Source: Roseiarcus sp963775575
GTDB taxonomy: Bacteria; Pseudomonadota; Alphaproteobacteria; Rhizobiales; Beijerinckiaceae
Assembly: GCA_963775575.1 (NCBI GenBank)
Contig: CAVZJG010000002.1
Coordinates: forward strand, 1,612,001 to 1,676,000
Direction: 5' to 3'
Length of the DNA: 64,000 bases
The translations under genes were made by a program, and so were the position numbers. The notes under the pieces were generated by a model. The model worked only from the letters and a program-made list of their open reading frames with translations. It was not told the DNA's origin and ran no database searches. Within the stretch, counting starts at the first letter, position 1, and each line of letters opens with the position of its first letter. Positions 8,707 to 18,527 of the stretch are shown here, in pieces.

Positions 8707-9432
8707 TCAGGGCGCGTCTGGCTCGCGCGGCGCGTCGGCCTCGCGCGCGCGGCGGCGGAACGCGTCGCGCGCCCGCCCGCGCCGCTCCCATGCGGCGAGC
8801 GCGATCGCCTTGAAAGGCGCGGCGAGGCGCTCGAGCCGCTCGAGGCCGGCCACCGCGCGTTCGCCGCGCGTCAGCTCGCGATCGAGTTCGGCCATGGTCT
8901 TGTCGAGCCCCGGCTCGGAATCGTCGAGCCAGACCGCGACGACGCGCGCCCAGGCGAACGCCAGGCCTTGCAGCGTGATCGCGCCGGCCAAGCCCTCGCT
9001 GTCGATCCCCGCCGCCTCCAGCATGAAGCGCATCGAATTGATCATCGACGGGTTGATCGCCAGCGCCGCCAGCGGATCGCGCCTCAGCCAGGCGGCGATT
9101 TCGCGCAACGCCTCGCGGTAGGGCGCCATCGCGTCGAGCCGGCGCATCAGCGCGTCGAACAGGCGTTCGCGCGGCGCCTCGGACGCGCTTTCCTCGTCGT
9201 CTCGCGACAGCGCCGCGCGGTCGATGCGCTTGGCGAAGCCGGCGAGAACCGCTCCCTTGGAGGGGAAGGCGTCGCGAAAATCGGCGAGCGAGATTTTGGC
9301 GGCGGCGCAAATGTCGCGAATGGCGATCTCCTCGAAGCGGCGCTCGGCCGCCAGCGCCATCAGCGCGTCGACGATTCGCTCGCGCGCGTCGCGCGAGGCG
9401 GGGGCGGCGGCGGATTTCAACTCTTCGGTCAT
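8707..9432 (-). CDS. TetR-like transcriptional regulator
   Basis: 241-residue protein with a TetR-type N-terminal helix-turn-helix (RERIVDALMALAAE at about 15-28, then IAIRDICAAAKIS and FRDAFPSKGAVLAGF) and an all-helical C-terminal domain. The COQ9 family shares this fold and is an alternative, but the DNA-binding part looks complete. The ATG at 9432 is used because it begins the conserved domain; it has GGAGGAACTCGCC just upstream. It lies 65 bp downstream of proC on the same strand and is probably co-transcribed. The ligand is unknown. Confidence 0.75.
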   Translation of the reverse strand: MTEELKSAAAPASRDARERIVDALMALAAERRFEEIAIRDICAAAKISLADFRDAFPSKGAVLAGFAKRIDRAALSRDDEESASEAPRERLFDALMRRLDAMAPYREALREIAAWLRRDPLAALAINPSMINSMRFMLEAAGIDSEGLAGAITLQGLAFAWARVVAVWLDDSEPGLDKTMAELDRELTRGERAVAGLERLERLAAPFKAIALAAWERRGRARDAFRRRAREADAPREPDAP

Positions 9433-9497
9433 GGCGAGTTCCTCCTTGCCGGCTTTGCCGCTCCATGTCGGGGCTGGCGCGGCTTCCGCCAACGCCC

Positions 9498-10319
9498 TCA
9501 GCCCGCGAGTTCCTCGGCGCGGCGCTTGGCGGCGGCGGCGGCGCGCGTCATCAACGCCGCGAGCCCGTCCGGCGCGCGCAACGCCGCGAGCGCCGCGGCG
9601 GTGGTGCCGCCCGGCGAGGTGACGTTCTCGCGCAGCTTGGCGGCCGAGAGCCCCGGCTCGCGATGCATCAGTTCTCCCGCGCCCTCGACGGTGGCGCGCG
9701 CCAGCTTCATCGCCAGGTCGGCGGAGAGGCCGATCCTTTCGCCCGCCTCCGCCATCGCCTCGACCAGCGCGAAGACGTAGGCCGGGCCGGAGCCGGAAAT
9801 GGCGGTGACCGCGTCGATCAGCGCTTCGTCGGCGAGCCAATCGAATTGGCCGACGGCGCGCATCAGGTTCTGCGCCCATTGGCGTTGGCGCGCGCTGGTC
9901 GCCGGGCTGGCGAAACCCGCCGAGGCGCCGCGGCCGACCGCCGCGGGCGTGTTCGGCATCACGCGCACGAACGCGCGCGCGTTCGGCAGCCGCGCCGCAA
10001 GATCGGCGATCCGCTTGCCCGCCAGGATCGATGCGACCAGCGTATCGGCGCCGGCGAGCGGCGCGAGGTCGGGCGCCGCCGCCGCCAACGTCTGCGGCTT
10101 GATGGCGAGAAAGAGAACGTCGGGTGGGCGAAGCGCGCTGCGCGCCGCGCCGAGCGGGATAGCAAGCCGGGCCGCGAGCTCTTTGATCGACGGCGAAGGC
10201 GCCGGCTCGAGGATGGCGACGCGCGTCGGCTCGAGGCCGGCGGCGAGCCACCCGCGCAGCATCGCCTCGCCCATCTTGCCCGCCCCGACGAGCGCCAGCG
10301 ATTGCGGCCAATCGGACAT
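9498..10319 (-). CDS. proC: Pyrroline-5-carboxylate reductase
   Basis: Last step of proline synthesis: reduction of 1-pyrroline-5-carboxylate with NAD(P)H. 273 residues from the ATG at 10319, which has GAGGG upstream. The Rossmann motif LVGAGKMGEAMLRGW is at the N-terminus, VMPNTPAAVG in the middle, and the C-terminal dimer region contains GSGPAYVFALVEAM and VTSPGGTTAAALAAL, all standard for ProC. It heads the probable unit with the TetR-like gene. Confidence 0.93.
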   Translation of the reverse strand: MSDWPQSLALVGAGKMGEAMLRGWLAAGLEPTRVAILEPAPSPSIKELAARLAIPLGAARSALRPPDVLFLAIKPQTLAAAAPDLAPLAGADTLVASILAGKRIADLAARLPNARAFVRVMPNTPAAVGRGASAGFASPATSARQRQWAQNLMRAVGQFDWLADEALIDAVTAISGSGPAYVFALVEAMAEAGERIGLSADLAMKLARATVEGAGELMHREPGLSAAKLRENVTSPGGTTAAALAALRAPDGLAALMTRAAAAAKRRAEELAG

Positions 10320-10481
10320 CGAACCCTCGTCCATCGCGATGCGCCCCCTCGCCGCCGCCTCGCTCCGCATCGCGCTCGCGCCGCGACGGCGAGGGGCGCG
10401 GCGAGCAAGCAACCCGACGCGCGCGATGTCAAGGCTATGGCGAAGGGTCGCTGAGGGACGAACGCGATTGATCGCCGGGCG

Positions 10482-10724
10482 CTAAAAGGCGAAAAACTCG
10501 CGGCGCAGCGCGTCCTCGTATTCCTTCTTGGCGGCGATGACCGCATCGCGAATCTCGTCCTCGCGGAAATGCGCCGCCTCCCACTGGTCGATCTCGGCGA
10601 CCGAATGATTGACCGAGGCCAGCGCCTCTTCCTCCCGGATCGCCCTGACCCATCGGTCGACCGCCGCCTTGTAGGCGGCTTGCAGGCGATCGAGTTCCGC
10701 CGTTTGCTCCGTTTCGTCTTCCAT
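10482..10724 (-). CDS. Small hypothetical protein
   Basis: 80-residue acidic, wholly helical protein, probably a coiled coil (LDRLQAAYKAAVDRWVRAI, then EKEYEDAL-like repeats ending in REFFAF). The ATG at 10724 is preferred over one 21 nt upstream because GGAGG sits at the right distance. Small helical proteins like this are common next to proC in Rhizobiales; the function is not known. Confidence 0.6.
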   Translation of the reverse strand: MEDETEQTAELDRLQAAYKAAVDRWVRAIREEEALASVNHSVAEIDQWEAAHFREDEIRDAVIAAKKEYEDALRREFFAF

Positions 10725-10745
10725 CGAGAGCCTCCGCTTTTCCAA

Positions 10746-11049
10746 CGACGTATCTCGGCGTTGTGACCGGCGGAAGACGCTTGGCGGGGGGACGGGGCGG
10801 CGGCGGGAGGGCGCCGGCCCTGGACCACGGAATTCGTCATGCGAGTGGGCGTTCCGGTCCGCGATGAAACGACTTCAATGGCTTGAGCGCGCTTTTGTGT
10901 CCAACCCGCCGCCCGTGTCGCCGAGCCCACGTCATGGAAAAGTCAGGCCGGCCCGGCGGGGGCGCAAGCGCCGCGGCGACCGGGCGGGCTGAATGGAGGA
11001 ATGCGTATCCTGCAATCCGCCGTATTCGGCAGAAAGAACGCCGTTGCCG
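10746..11049. other. Intergenic upstream of brnTA
   Basis: No supported gene in about 300 bp. The reading frames present are out-of-phase arginine-rich strings. It separates core genes from the toxin-antitoxin region. Confidence 0.35.
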
Positions 11050-11071
11050 GTTAATGCAGTTTTGCAGTAAC
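11050..11071 (+). promoter_or_regulatory. Putative operator of brnTA
   Basis: Imperfect palindrome GTTAATGCA-GTTT-TGCAGTAAC (8 of 9 arm positions pair), ending 9 nt before the brnT start codon. BrnA antitoxins are known to repress their own operon by binding a promoter palindrome, so this is the natural candidate. Not otherwise supported. Confidence 0.45.
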
Positions 11072-11079
11072 GTCTGTGT

Positions 11080-11385
11080 ATGGTCACTCGGTTCGAGTGG
11101 GACCCCGCCAAGGCGGCGAGCAATCTTCGCAAGCACGGGGTGAGCTTCGAGATCGCCGTGCGGGCGTTCGCCGACCCCTTCGCCCTCACCGAGCAAGACC
11201 GCATCGAGGGCGGCGAGGCGCGCTGGCAGACTCTCGGCATGGTGGAAGAACGCGTGCTGTTGCTGGTCGCTCACACCGTTGGAAATGAAGACGAGGACGG
11301 CGAGGCGATCGAAGTCATTCGCATCATTTCCGCCAGAGCGGCCGACGGAAAAGAAAGGAGACGCTATGAGCAAGAAACTCGTTAG
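11080..11385 (+). CDS. brnT: BrnT-family ribonuclease toxin
   Basis: 101-residue toxin of the BrnT/RelE-like family, an endoribonuclease that blocks translation when free of its antitoxin. The family opening FEWDPAKAASNLRKHGVSFE and the closing RIISARAADGKERRRYEQ with the conserved Arg and Tyr are both present, so it looks intact. It overlaps the antitoxin gene by 20 bp, which suggests coupled translation. Confidence 0.9.
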   Translation: MVTRFEWDPAKAASNLRKHGVSFEIAVRAFADPFALTEQDRIEGGEARWQTLGMVEERVLLLVAHTVGNEDEDGEAIEVIRIISARAADGKERRRYEQETR

Positions 11386-11776
11386 GCGCGTAGTCGATCT
11401 CGCCAACCTGCCGCCGCTGACCGGGAAGCAGCAAGCCGAGTTGGCGGCGCTCGCGGCGCGGCCCGACGGCGACATCGACACCAGCGACATTCCTCCGCTG
11501 ATGGCGAAGTTCTGGGCCGGCGCGGCGCGCGGCCGCTTCTACAAGCCGATCAAGACCTCGACTACCGTGCGCATCGACGCCGACGTGCTGGCCTGGCTGC
11601 GCGCGCAGGGCAAAGGCTACCAATCCCGCATCAACGCCATCCTGCGGCGGGAAATGCTGTCCGCGACCGGGAGCGACAGCGGCGGCGGGTTTCGTGAGGA
11701 AGGTCGTCGCGGCAAGAATGGCGAGATCGGGCGCAAGCGCGGCGACATGCTTGTTGGAGCATCGCGCAAGCGCTGA
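11366..11776 (+). CDS. brnA: BrnA-family antitoxin
   Basis: Antitoxin partner of BrnT; DNA-binding ribbon-helix-helix type. Start at 11366 with AAAGGAG just upstream. Residues about 45-90 hold the BrnA pattern PPLMAKFWAGAARGRFYKP followed by TTVRIDADVLAWLRAQGKG. At 136 residues it is longer than a usual BrnA (about 90): after ILRREM it carries an extra basic, glycine-rich tail of some 40 residues, possibly from loss of the original stop codon. Confidence 0.88.
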   Translation: MSKKLVRRVVDLANLPPLTGKQQAELAALAARPDGDIDTSDIPPLMAKFWAGAARGRFYKPIKTSTTVRIDADVLAWLRAQGKGYQSRINAILRREMLSATGSDSGGGFREEGRRGKNGEIGRKRGDMLVGASRKR

Positions 11777-11797
11777 GGAATGGGTACGCACTTGCAA

Positions 11798-11809
11798 TTG
11801 CATATGCAA
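11798..11809. promoter_or_regulatory. Putative operator of second TA module
   Basis: Perfect 12-bp palindrome TTGCATATGCAA, 16 nt before the start of the broken toxin gene. Its place fits a binding site for the downstream CopG/BrnA-like antitoxin. No other evidence. Confidence 0.35.
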
Positions 11810-11825
11810 ACGCGTATAGGCCGCC

Positions 11826-12117
11826 ATGAAGTTCGGCGGCTTCGACTGGGATAGCGGCAACCTTCCGAAATGCCTTGGCCATGGCGTCTCGGTAAAAGAG
11901 ATCGAGGCGCTATTCGCTGGCGAGGTCTACATCGTCCGCGATCGAATCGTCGCCGGAGAGCGGCGGATGCTCGGTTTCGGCGAGGGCGCCGGCCGCTGAG
12001 TATTTTCACGTGTTCACTTGGCGCGGCGCGAAAATTCGCCCTGTCAGCGTGCGCTATATGCACGACAAGGAGGTCAGGCGCTATGTCGAAGAAATTTCCC
12101 GATCTGGAAACCGATGA
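11826..12117 (+). pseudogene. BrnT-like toxin, frameshifted
   Basis: A second BrnT/DUF497-type toxin. It starts MKFGGFDWDSGNLPKCLGHG, close to the family opening, and runs in frame to a TGA at 11997-11999. The missing C-terminal part is found in the next frame (AEYFHVFTWRGAKIRPVSVR, then YMHDKEVRRYVEEIS), with the conserved Arg and Tyr. A single-base loss near 11990-12000 explains this. The toxin is therefore dead or truncated while its antitoxin gene is intact. A sequencing error is the alternative. Confidence 0.75.
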
Positions 12118-12406
12118 GGAAGCCGACGATTGGCTGCAAAGCGCCGACCTCACCGACTACGACCTTTCGGAGATGAAAAAGGTGCGCTTCGAGCTGGCGC
12201 CCAAGGACGCTTCCATCAGCCTGCGCCTGCCCGCCGCTCTGCTCGCCACGCTCAAAACGCGCGCCGCGGCGGCCAACATGCCGACGCAGCGGTTCATCCG
12301 GGTTCTGATCGAGGCGCAATTGAGCGAGGGGAGCGCGAAGGCGAAGCGCAAGCCGGCGGGCAAGACGACGCGGGCGGTGGCGCGGTCGCGGAAACGGGCG
12401 GCATAG
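12083..12406 (+). CDS. CopG/BrnA-like antitoxin
   Basis: 107-residue antitoxin-like protein overlapping the end of the broken toxin. Start at 12083 with a strong AAGGAGGT 8 nt before. The N-terminal half is acidic (ETDEEADDWLQSADLTDYDL), the middle is a ribbon-helix-helix region (ISLRLPAALLATLKTRAAA), and the tail is Lys/Arg-rich. With no working toxin it may persist as an autoregulator or as an anti-toxin of related modules such as the neighbouring brnTA. Confidence 0.8.
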   Translation: MSKKFPDLETDEEADDWLQSADLTDYDLSEMKKVRFELAPKDASISLRLPAALLATLKTRAAAANMPTQRFIRVLIEAQLSEGSAKAKRKPAGKTTRAVARSRKRAA

Positions 12407-12479
12407 GGCAGTTGGTGGCAGAGCGGATGAGGCGCCGGACCAGTAAACCGCCGCGGCGATGCCCGCGCGCAGCCGGCGG

Positions 12480-12635
12480 CGCAAGTTCGGCAGGGAGCGC
12501 CGTCGACCTCATGGACGCCTCTTTTTCCGAAGCGATAAGGCTGTCAAGGGCGCGCCGTTCGGCGCGCCGCGCAGCCGGGCTTCGCCCCTTGACAGCCTTA
12601 TCGCTTCGGAAGTTTTGGCCACCATGAGGTCGACG
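12480..12635. repeat. Palindromic repeat family A, copy 2
   Basis: Striking hairpin. The inner arms 12525-12550 and 12586-12611 pair perfectly over 26 bp; the outer arms 12501-12514 (CGTCGACCTCATGG) and 12622-12635 pair perfectly over 14 bp; between them is a symmetric 10-nt internal loop; the apical loop of about 35 nt is itself palindromic. The left flank and arm match copy 1 (4641-4790) read in reverse, so this is a dispersed element. It has no coding capacity. Confidence 0.8.
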
Positions 12636-12750
12636 GCGCGGTGGGTCGGCGGGAGGGGGCGGCCTGGGTAACGCGCTGAAAGGTTCGCGATTAGGTGTAT
12701 TTGGTGAGCTATCACCGCGCACCCGGATTATCGCAGCCAGGGGGCCTGTT

Positions 12751-13254
12751 ATGATGTCACCGTTGATCGCGACGATAACGGCTATCATCGCAATATGCAT
12801 CTCGGCGTTCAATCTTGTTTGGAACATTTACAGAGATGCGTTACGGACCCCAAAATTCAAAGTCTCGATAGCGATCAAGAAAATTGTCCAGAAGGGGCAG
12901 CCTGAACAGGGCCCTTTGATTTTCCTCGAAGCGTTGAATTTAGGACCCGGCCCCAATCGCATCGGGTTGCCGTTCACCACGAAGGGATGGTTGCGGCGGA
13001 CATTCTTTGACAGGAAGAATGGACGGGCAATGATTTATCCGGATTTTTCGCACTGGGCCGCATCAAAAGCTTCAACGCGAGTCGACGTGGGCGATAGCGT
13101 GAACTTCATTTTTCCTTGCACCGCCCCGTCATTTCTGGATGAGAATTTCTCCAGGATTGGCGTTTCCGACGGGTTCGGGCGCATGCACTGGGCACCGCGC
13201 CGCGAATTAAAAAAGGCGAAAGCTCGATACGCGGAAATACATCGCGGCTCCTGA
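12751..13254 (+). CDS. Hypothetical membrane-anchored protein
   Basis: 167 residues with one N-terminal membrane helix (LIATITAIIAICISAFNLVW at about 5-24) and a soluble, probably beta-rich domain (IAIKKIVQKGQPEQGPLIF, then EALNLGPGPNRIG). Low GC relative to the neighbours. No family recognised. It resembles small anchored proteins found in accessory regions. Start could also be the second Met. Confidence 0.55.
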   Translation: MMSPLIATITAIIAICISAFNLVWNIYRDALRTPKFKVSIAIKKIVQKGQPEQGPLIFLEALNLGPGPNRIGLPFTTKGWLRRTFFDRKNGRAMIYPDFSHWAASKASTRVDVGDSVNFIFPCTAPSFLDENFSRIGVSDGFGRMHWAPRRELKKAKARYAEIHRGS

Positions 13255-13356
13255 AAGACGAACTCGCGCGCGTCGTGTTCGGTGCATGCATCGTGGTTAC
13301 GAGGTTACGGTAGCAGCGTATTTGAGCATGATGTGTTCAAGTCGAAACATATCGGT

Positions 13357-13444
13357 CGTCACCGCGAGCAAAGCGAAGCGGTCCAGACTTGGGGATTGCG
13401 GCAGCGGCTTAGTCTGGATCGCTTCGCTGTCGCTCGCGATGACG
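13357..13444. repeat. REP-like palindrome
   Basis: Classic alphaproteobacterial REP pattern. The left arm CGTCACCGCGAGCAAAGCGA (13357 on) and the right arm ending GCTCGCGATGACG (13444) pair imperfectly over about 30 nt around a 25-nt spacer. It sits just past the ureC stop codon and may protect or terminate the urease transcript. Confidence 0.75.
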
Positions 13445-13461
13445 GACGCACGAGGCCCCCC

Positions 13462-15180
<1,719 letters not shown>

Positions 15181-15255
15181 GGGCGGTCTCGCAAAATAAG
15201 GAAACGGAAAAAGCGCTCGGCGATCTTTCCTTCCCCCGCAAGGGGGCAAGGAGGG

Positions 15256-15876
15256 TTACACCTTTCCCATCACCTCCTGCCGGAAGCCGAAGACCTGCCG
15301 CTTGCCGGCGAGCGCCACGAGGCGCACCTCGCGCTTCTGCCCCGGCTCGAAGCGGATCGCGGTCCCCGCGGGAATGTCGAGGCGGAAGCCGCGCGCGCGG
15401 GCGCGCTCGAACTTCAGCGCCGGGTTGGCCTCGAAGAAATGATAGTGCGAGCCGACCTGGATCGGCCGGTCGCCGGCGTTGGCGACCTCCAGCGTGATCG
15501 TCTCGCGCCCCTCGTTCATCGCGATCTCGCCCGGCTCGGCGACGACTTCGCCGGGAACGAGCTTGTCCTCGGCGCCGCGGATCGGATGATGCACGGTGAC
15601 CAGCTTCGTTCCGTCGGGAAAGGTCGCCTCGACCTGGACGTCGGCGATCATCGCGGCCACCCCGTCCATTGCCTGGTCGGCGGCGACGACATGCGCGCCC
15701 GCCTCCATCAGCTCGGCGACCGTGCGGCCGTCGCGCGCGCCCTCGACGACGAAGTCGGCGATCAACGCCACCGCTTCGGGGTGGTTGAGCTTGACGCCGC
15801 GCTCGAGGCGCCGGCGCGCCACCATCGCTGCCATGGCGATCAGCAACTTGTCCTTTTCGCGTGGAGTGAGATTCAT
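15256..15876 (-). CDS. ureAB: Urease gamma/beta fusion subunit
   Basis: 206 residues joining the gamma subunit (MNLTPREKDKLLIAMAAMVA at the N-terminus) to the beta subunit (from about residue 105, with QVGSHYHFFEANPALKF and RLDIPAGTAIRFEPG). Such fusions are known in several bacteria. Together with UreC it forms the apo-urease. The start at 15876 is the ordinary UreA start; the open frame extends further upstream without similarity. It heads the ureAB-ureC unit; ureD is 2.6 kb upstream. Confidence 0.93.
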   Translation of the reverse strand: MNLTPREKDKLLIAMAAMVARRRLERGVKLNHPEAVALIADFVVEGARDGRTVAELMEAGAHVVAADQAMDGVAAMIADVQVEATFPDGTKLVTVHHPIRGAEDKLVPGEVVAEPGEIAMNEGRETITLEVANAGDRPIQVGSHYHFFEANPALKFERARARGFRLDIPAGTAIRFEPGQKREVRLVALAGKRQVFGFRQEVMGKV

Positions 15877-16108
15877 CGGATCGAGCCCCCTTCGCGTCGG
15901 CCTGCATACAAGTTTCACGCCAGAATGAAGGCGATCCGCGACGCGCGCAAGCGGAGCCGGCCGGGCGTCGCGATCTGCCCGTGAATTTAGCGGCGGCGCC
16001 CTAAAAACAGGCGTGGCGACGCCTGGTCCGCCCCCTGCGCGCTGGCCTCGCGGGCGGCTTTCGCCTAACGAGTTGATGAAACTCTTGTGACGCTCGAAGG
16101 GAAGCGCC

Positions 16109-16963
16109 GTGACGACGGGGGTGATGGCGGCGGTGCTCGGCGCGGCGCTCTTGCACGCGCTGTGGAATTCGCTGGTCAAGAGCGCGGACGACAAGTTCCT
16201 CGCCTCCGCGCGGGTCTGCCTGTGGTGCGGGGGCATCGCGTTCGCGGCGGCTTTGGCGCTGCCGACGCCCAACCGGGCCTCGGCCAATTTCATCCTCGCC
16301 TCGGCGATCATCCATATCGTCTATTTCGTGCTGGTCGGGCGGCTCTATCGCTCTGCGGATCTGTCCGTCGCCTACCCGCTGATGCGCGGCCTCGCGCCGT
16401 TGATCGCGACCCTCGTCGCGGCCGCCGCGCTGCGCGAAATCCCCTCGCCGCTCGCTTTGGCCGGCGTCACCGCGCTCGTCGCGGGCGTGGCGACGATGGG
16501 GCTCAGCGGCCTCGCGCATGGCCGCGTCGATCGCGCCACGATCGGCGTGGCGCTCGTCAACTCCGTCGTCATCGCGGTCTACTCCGTGATCGACGGCGAG
16601 GGCGCGAGGCTCGCGGGACCCACCGCCCTGCACGCCTTCGCCTACAACGCCTGGGCCGACTCGCTGACCGCCGCGTTCTACGCGCCGCTGCTGCTGGCCT
16701 ATCGCGGCGCCGGCGCGGCGCGGAGCCTCACGCGCGACTCCCTCCGCAGCGCGGCCGGCGGCGCGGCGGCCTTTGGGGGTTACGCGATCGTCGTCTGGGC
16801 GATGACGCAAACGGAAATCGGCGCCGTGGCGGCGTTGCGCGAATGTTCGATCGTCTTCGCGGCTCTGATCGGCGTTGTCTTCCTCGGCGAACCGTTCCGG
16901 CGCGCGCGGGCGATGGCGGCGCTGCTGATTCTGGCGGGGGTCGTCGCGCTGAAGTTGGGGTGA
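16109..16963 (+). CDS. EamA/DMT-family exporter
   Basis: 284-residue inner-membrane protein with about ten hydrophobic helices arranged as two EamA repeats (the second from about 150). GTG start at 16109 behind GAAGGGAAG; an ATG 15 nt later is possible. Drug/metabolite transporters of this type export small metabolites; the substrate is unknown. It runs opposite to the urease genes between ureAB and ureD, and ends head to head with the next gene's stop (1 bp apart), so it was inserted into, or has split, the urease locus. Confidence 0.85.
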   Translation: MTTGVMAAVLGAALLHALWNSLVKSADDKFLASARVCLWCGGIAFAAALALPTPNRASANFILASAIIHIVYFVLVGRLYRSADLSVAYPLMRGLAPLIATLVAAAALREIPSPLALAGVTALVAGVATMGLSGLAHGRVDRATIGVALVNSVVIAVYSVIDGEGARLAGPTALHAFAYNAWADSLTAAFYAPLLLAYRGAGAARSLTRDSLRSAAGGAAAFGGYAIVVWAMTQTEIGAVAALRECSIVFAALIGVVFLGEPFRRARAMAALLILAGVVALKLG

Positions 16964-16964
16964 C

Positions 16965-18527
16965 TCACTCGCCGCTCAGCACGGGCGGGATCGGATCGGC
17001 GACGCGATAGACGACGTAAGTCTCCATCGCTCGGCCGTTCGGGCGCCGCTGGAGCCGCGCGACCTCCTCGATCTGAGCGAAATGCGGCGCCAGTTCGGCG
17101 GCGAAATCGCGATCCGCGTCGATGAAGGCGAGGCCGGGCGCCTGGAACAGCGCCTCGGGGGGAGAATCCTGGAAAAGCCAGCGTTGGCGCTGGTCGCGCT
17201 GGACGACCGGAAGCGCCGGGTCGCCGTAGTAGGTCAGCAGCGAGGTCGCCGGGTAGCCGCTGGTGATGACGAACGCGGCGCCGCGCTGGCGCGCGAGCTG
17301 GTCGACTTGGCGCGTCAACTCGCGCCAGCCGCCGATCCGCAACGTCGGGTCCGCCTCGCCGAGCGGCAGGACGCCGCTCGCCGTCTGCCCGTAGACGACG
17401 ATCGCCGCGAGGAGGCCGAGGGGGGCGGCCCAACGTCCTCCCGCGACCAGCCGCGGCCAGAGGCCGCCGGAGGCCACGCTTTGCGCGCGCGCGATCGCGT
17501 CGGCGGCCAGGATCGCCAGCGTCGGATAGAGCGGCGCCAGCCAATTGCCCTCCACGCGGTCGTGCAGCGCGTGGACGGCGAAATAGACGACCGCCGGCGC
17601 GATCGAGGCGACCAACAGGCGCCGTGCTTCGTCGGTCGGCGCGAGCGGCCGGCCGCGCGCGGAGAAGACCGCGCCGATCGCGGCGACGACGGGGAGGAAG
17701 ACCAGTGGATTCATCAGGCCGATCTGCGACAGGACGAATTCCACGAGGTATTGCGGCGAGAGGCCATGCACGGTCGCGCGGCCGAGCTGCTTGATGAAGG
17801 TCGCCCAGCCGTGTTCGGCGTTCCACACCACAAACGGCGCGAAAATCGCCAGCGCCAGCGCCGCCGCCGCGTAGGGGGCGCGCGAGGTCGACCAACGCCG
17901 CAGCGACGGCGTCGTCAGCAGCGCCAGCGCGACGCCCGCGGCGAGGAAGGCGGCGGTGAATTTCGACAGCAGGGCGAGGCCGAGCGCGAGGCCGAGCGCC
18001 AGCCACCAGGCTGCGCGGCGAGTGCGCCAGACCTCGACGAGAGCGGCCATGCCGAGCGTCCAGAAGACAACCAGCGGCGTATCGGGGGTGACGATCGCGG
18101 CGCCCGCCGCGAGCGGCATGGCGACCAGCGTCAGGCTCGCCAGCGCGGCGACGCGGATCGATCCGAACAGACGCCAAGCCATCAGCGCGACCAGCCCCGA
18201 CATCGCGCCGACAATCAGCGTCCCCAACGCGCGCACGCCGAACTCGGAAGGTCCGAACAGCGCCATCGAGGCGCGGATCCACGCGGCGACCATCGGCGGA
18301 TGATCGTAATAGCCCCAGGCGAGGCGCCGCGACCACAAGACGTAATAGGCCTCGTCGAAAGTCAGTTCGATGCGCCCGATCAGCGCGAGCTGGAGCGCGA
18401 GCAGGCCGAGGCATGCGGCGGCCGCGGCGATGACGATTCCGCGGTCCGCCGCCCAACTCGACTCGCCGGCGCCAGGAGACCGCGGCGTTTGCTCGGCGCC
18501 GCGCTGCATCGTCGGCCTCACGACCAC
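16965..18527 (-). CDS. ArnT-like GT-C glycosyltransferase
   Basis: 520-residue polytopic membrane protein of the PMT/ArnT (GT39/GT83) type, which moves a sugar from a polyprenyl-phosphate carrier to lipid A, protein or glycan on the periplasmic side. The first loop after TM1 has the key ELTFDEAYYVLWSRR with the catalytic acidic pair, followed by WGYYDHPPMVAAW. About eleven helices and a C-terminal periplasmic domain. GTG at 18527 overlaps the end of ureD by 10 bp (ATG at 18508 is the alternative), so it is translationally coupled to ureD, an odd partner. Confidence 0.88.
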   Translation of the reverse strand: MVVRPTMQRGAEQTPRSPGAGESSWAADRGIVIAAAAACLGLLALQLALIGRIELTFDEAYYVLWSRRLAWGYYDHPPMVAAWIRASMALFGPSEFGVRALGTLIVGAMSGLVALMAWRLFGSIRVAALASLTLVAMPLAAGAAIVTPDTPLVVFWTLGMAALVEVWRTRRAAWWLALGLALGLALLSKFTAAFLAAGVALALLTTPSLRRWSTSRAPYAAAALALAIFAPFVVWNAEHGWATFIKQLGRATVHGLSPQYLVEFVLSQIGLMNPLVFLPVVAAIGAVFSARGRPLAPTDEARRLLVASIAPAVVYFAVHALHDRVEGNWLAPLYPTLAILAADAIARAQSVASGGLWPRLVAGGRWAAPLGLLAAIVVYGQTASGVLPLGEADPTLRIGGWRELTRQVDQLARQRGAAFVITSGYPATSLLTYYGDPALPVVQRDQRQRWLFQDSPPEALFQAPGLAFIDADRDFAAELAPHFAQIEEVARLQRRPNGRAMETYVVYRVADPIPPVLSGE

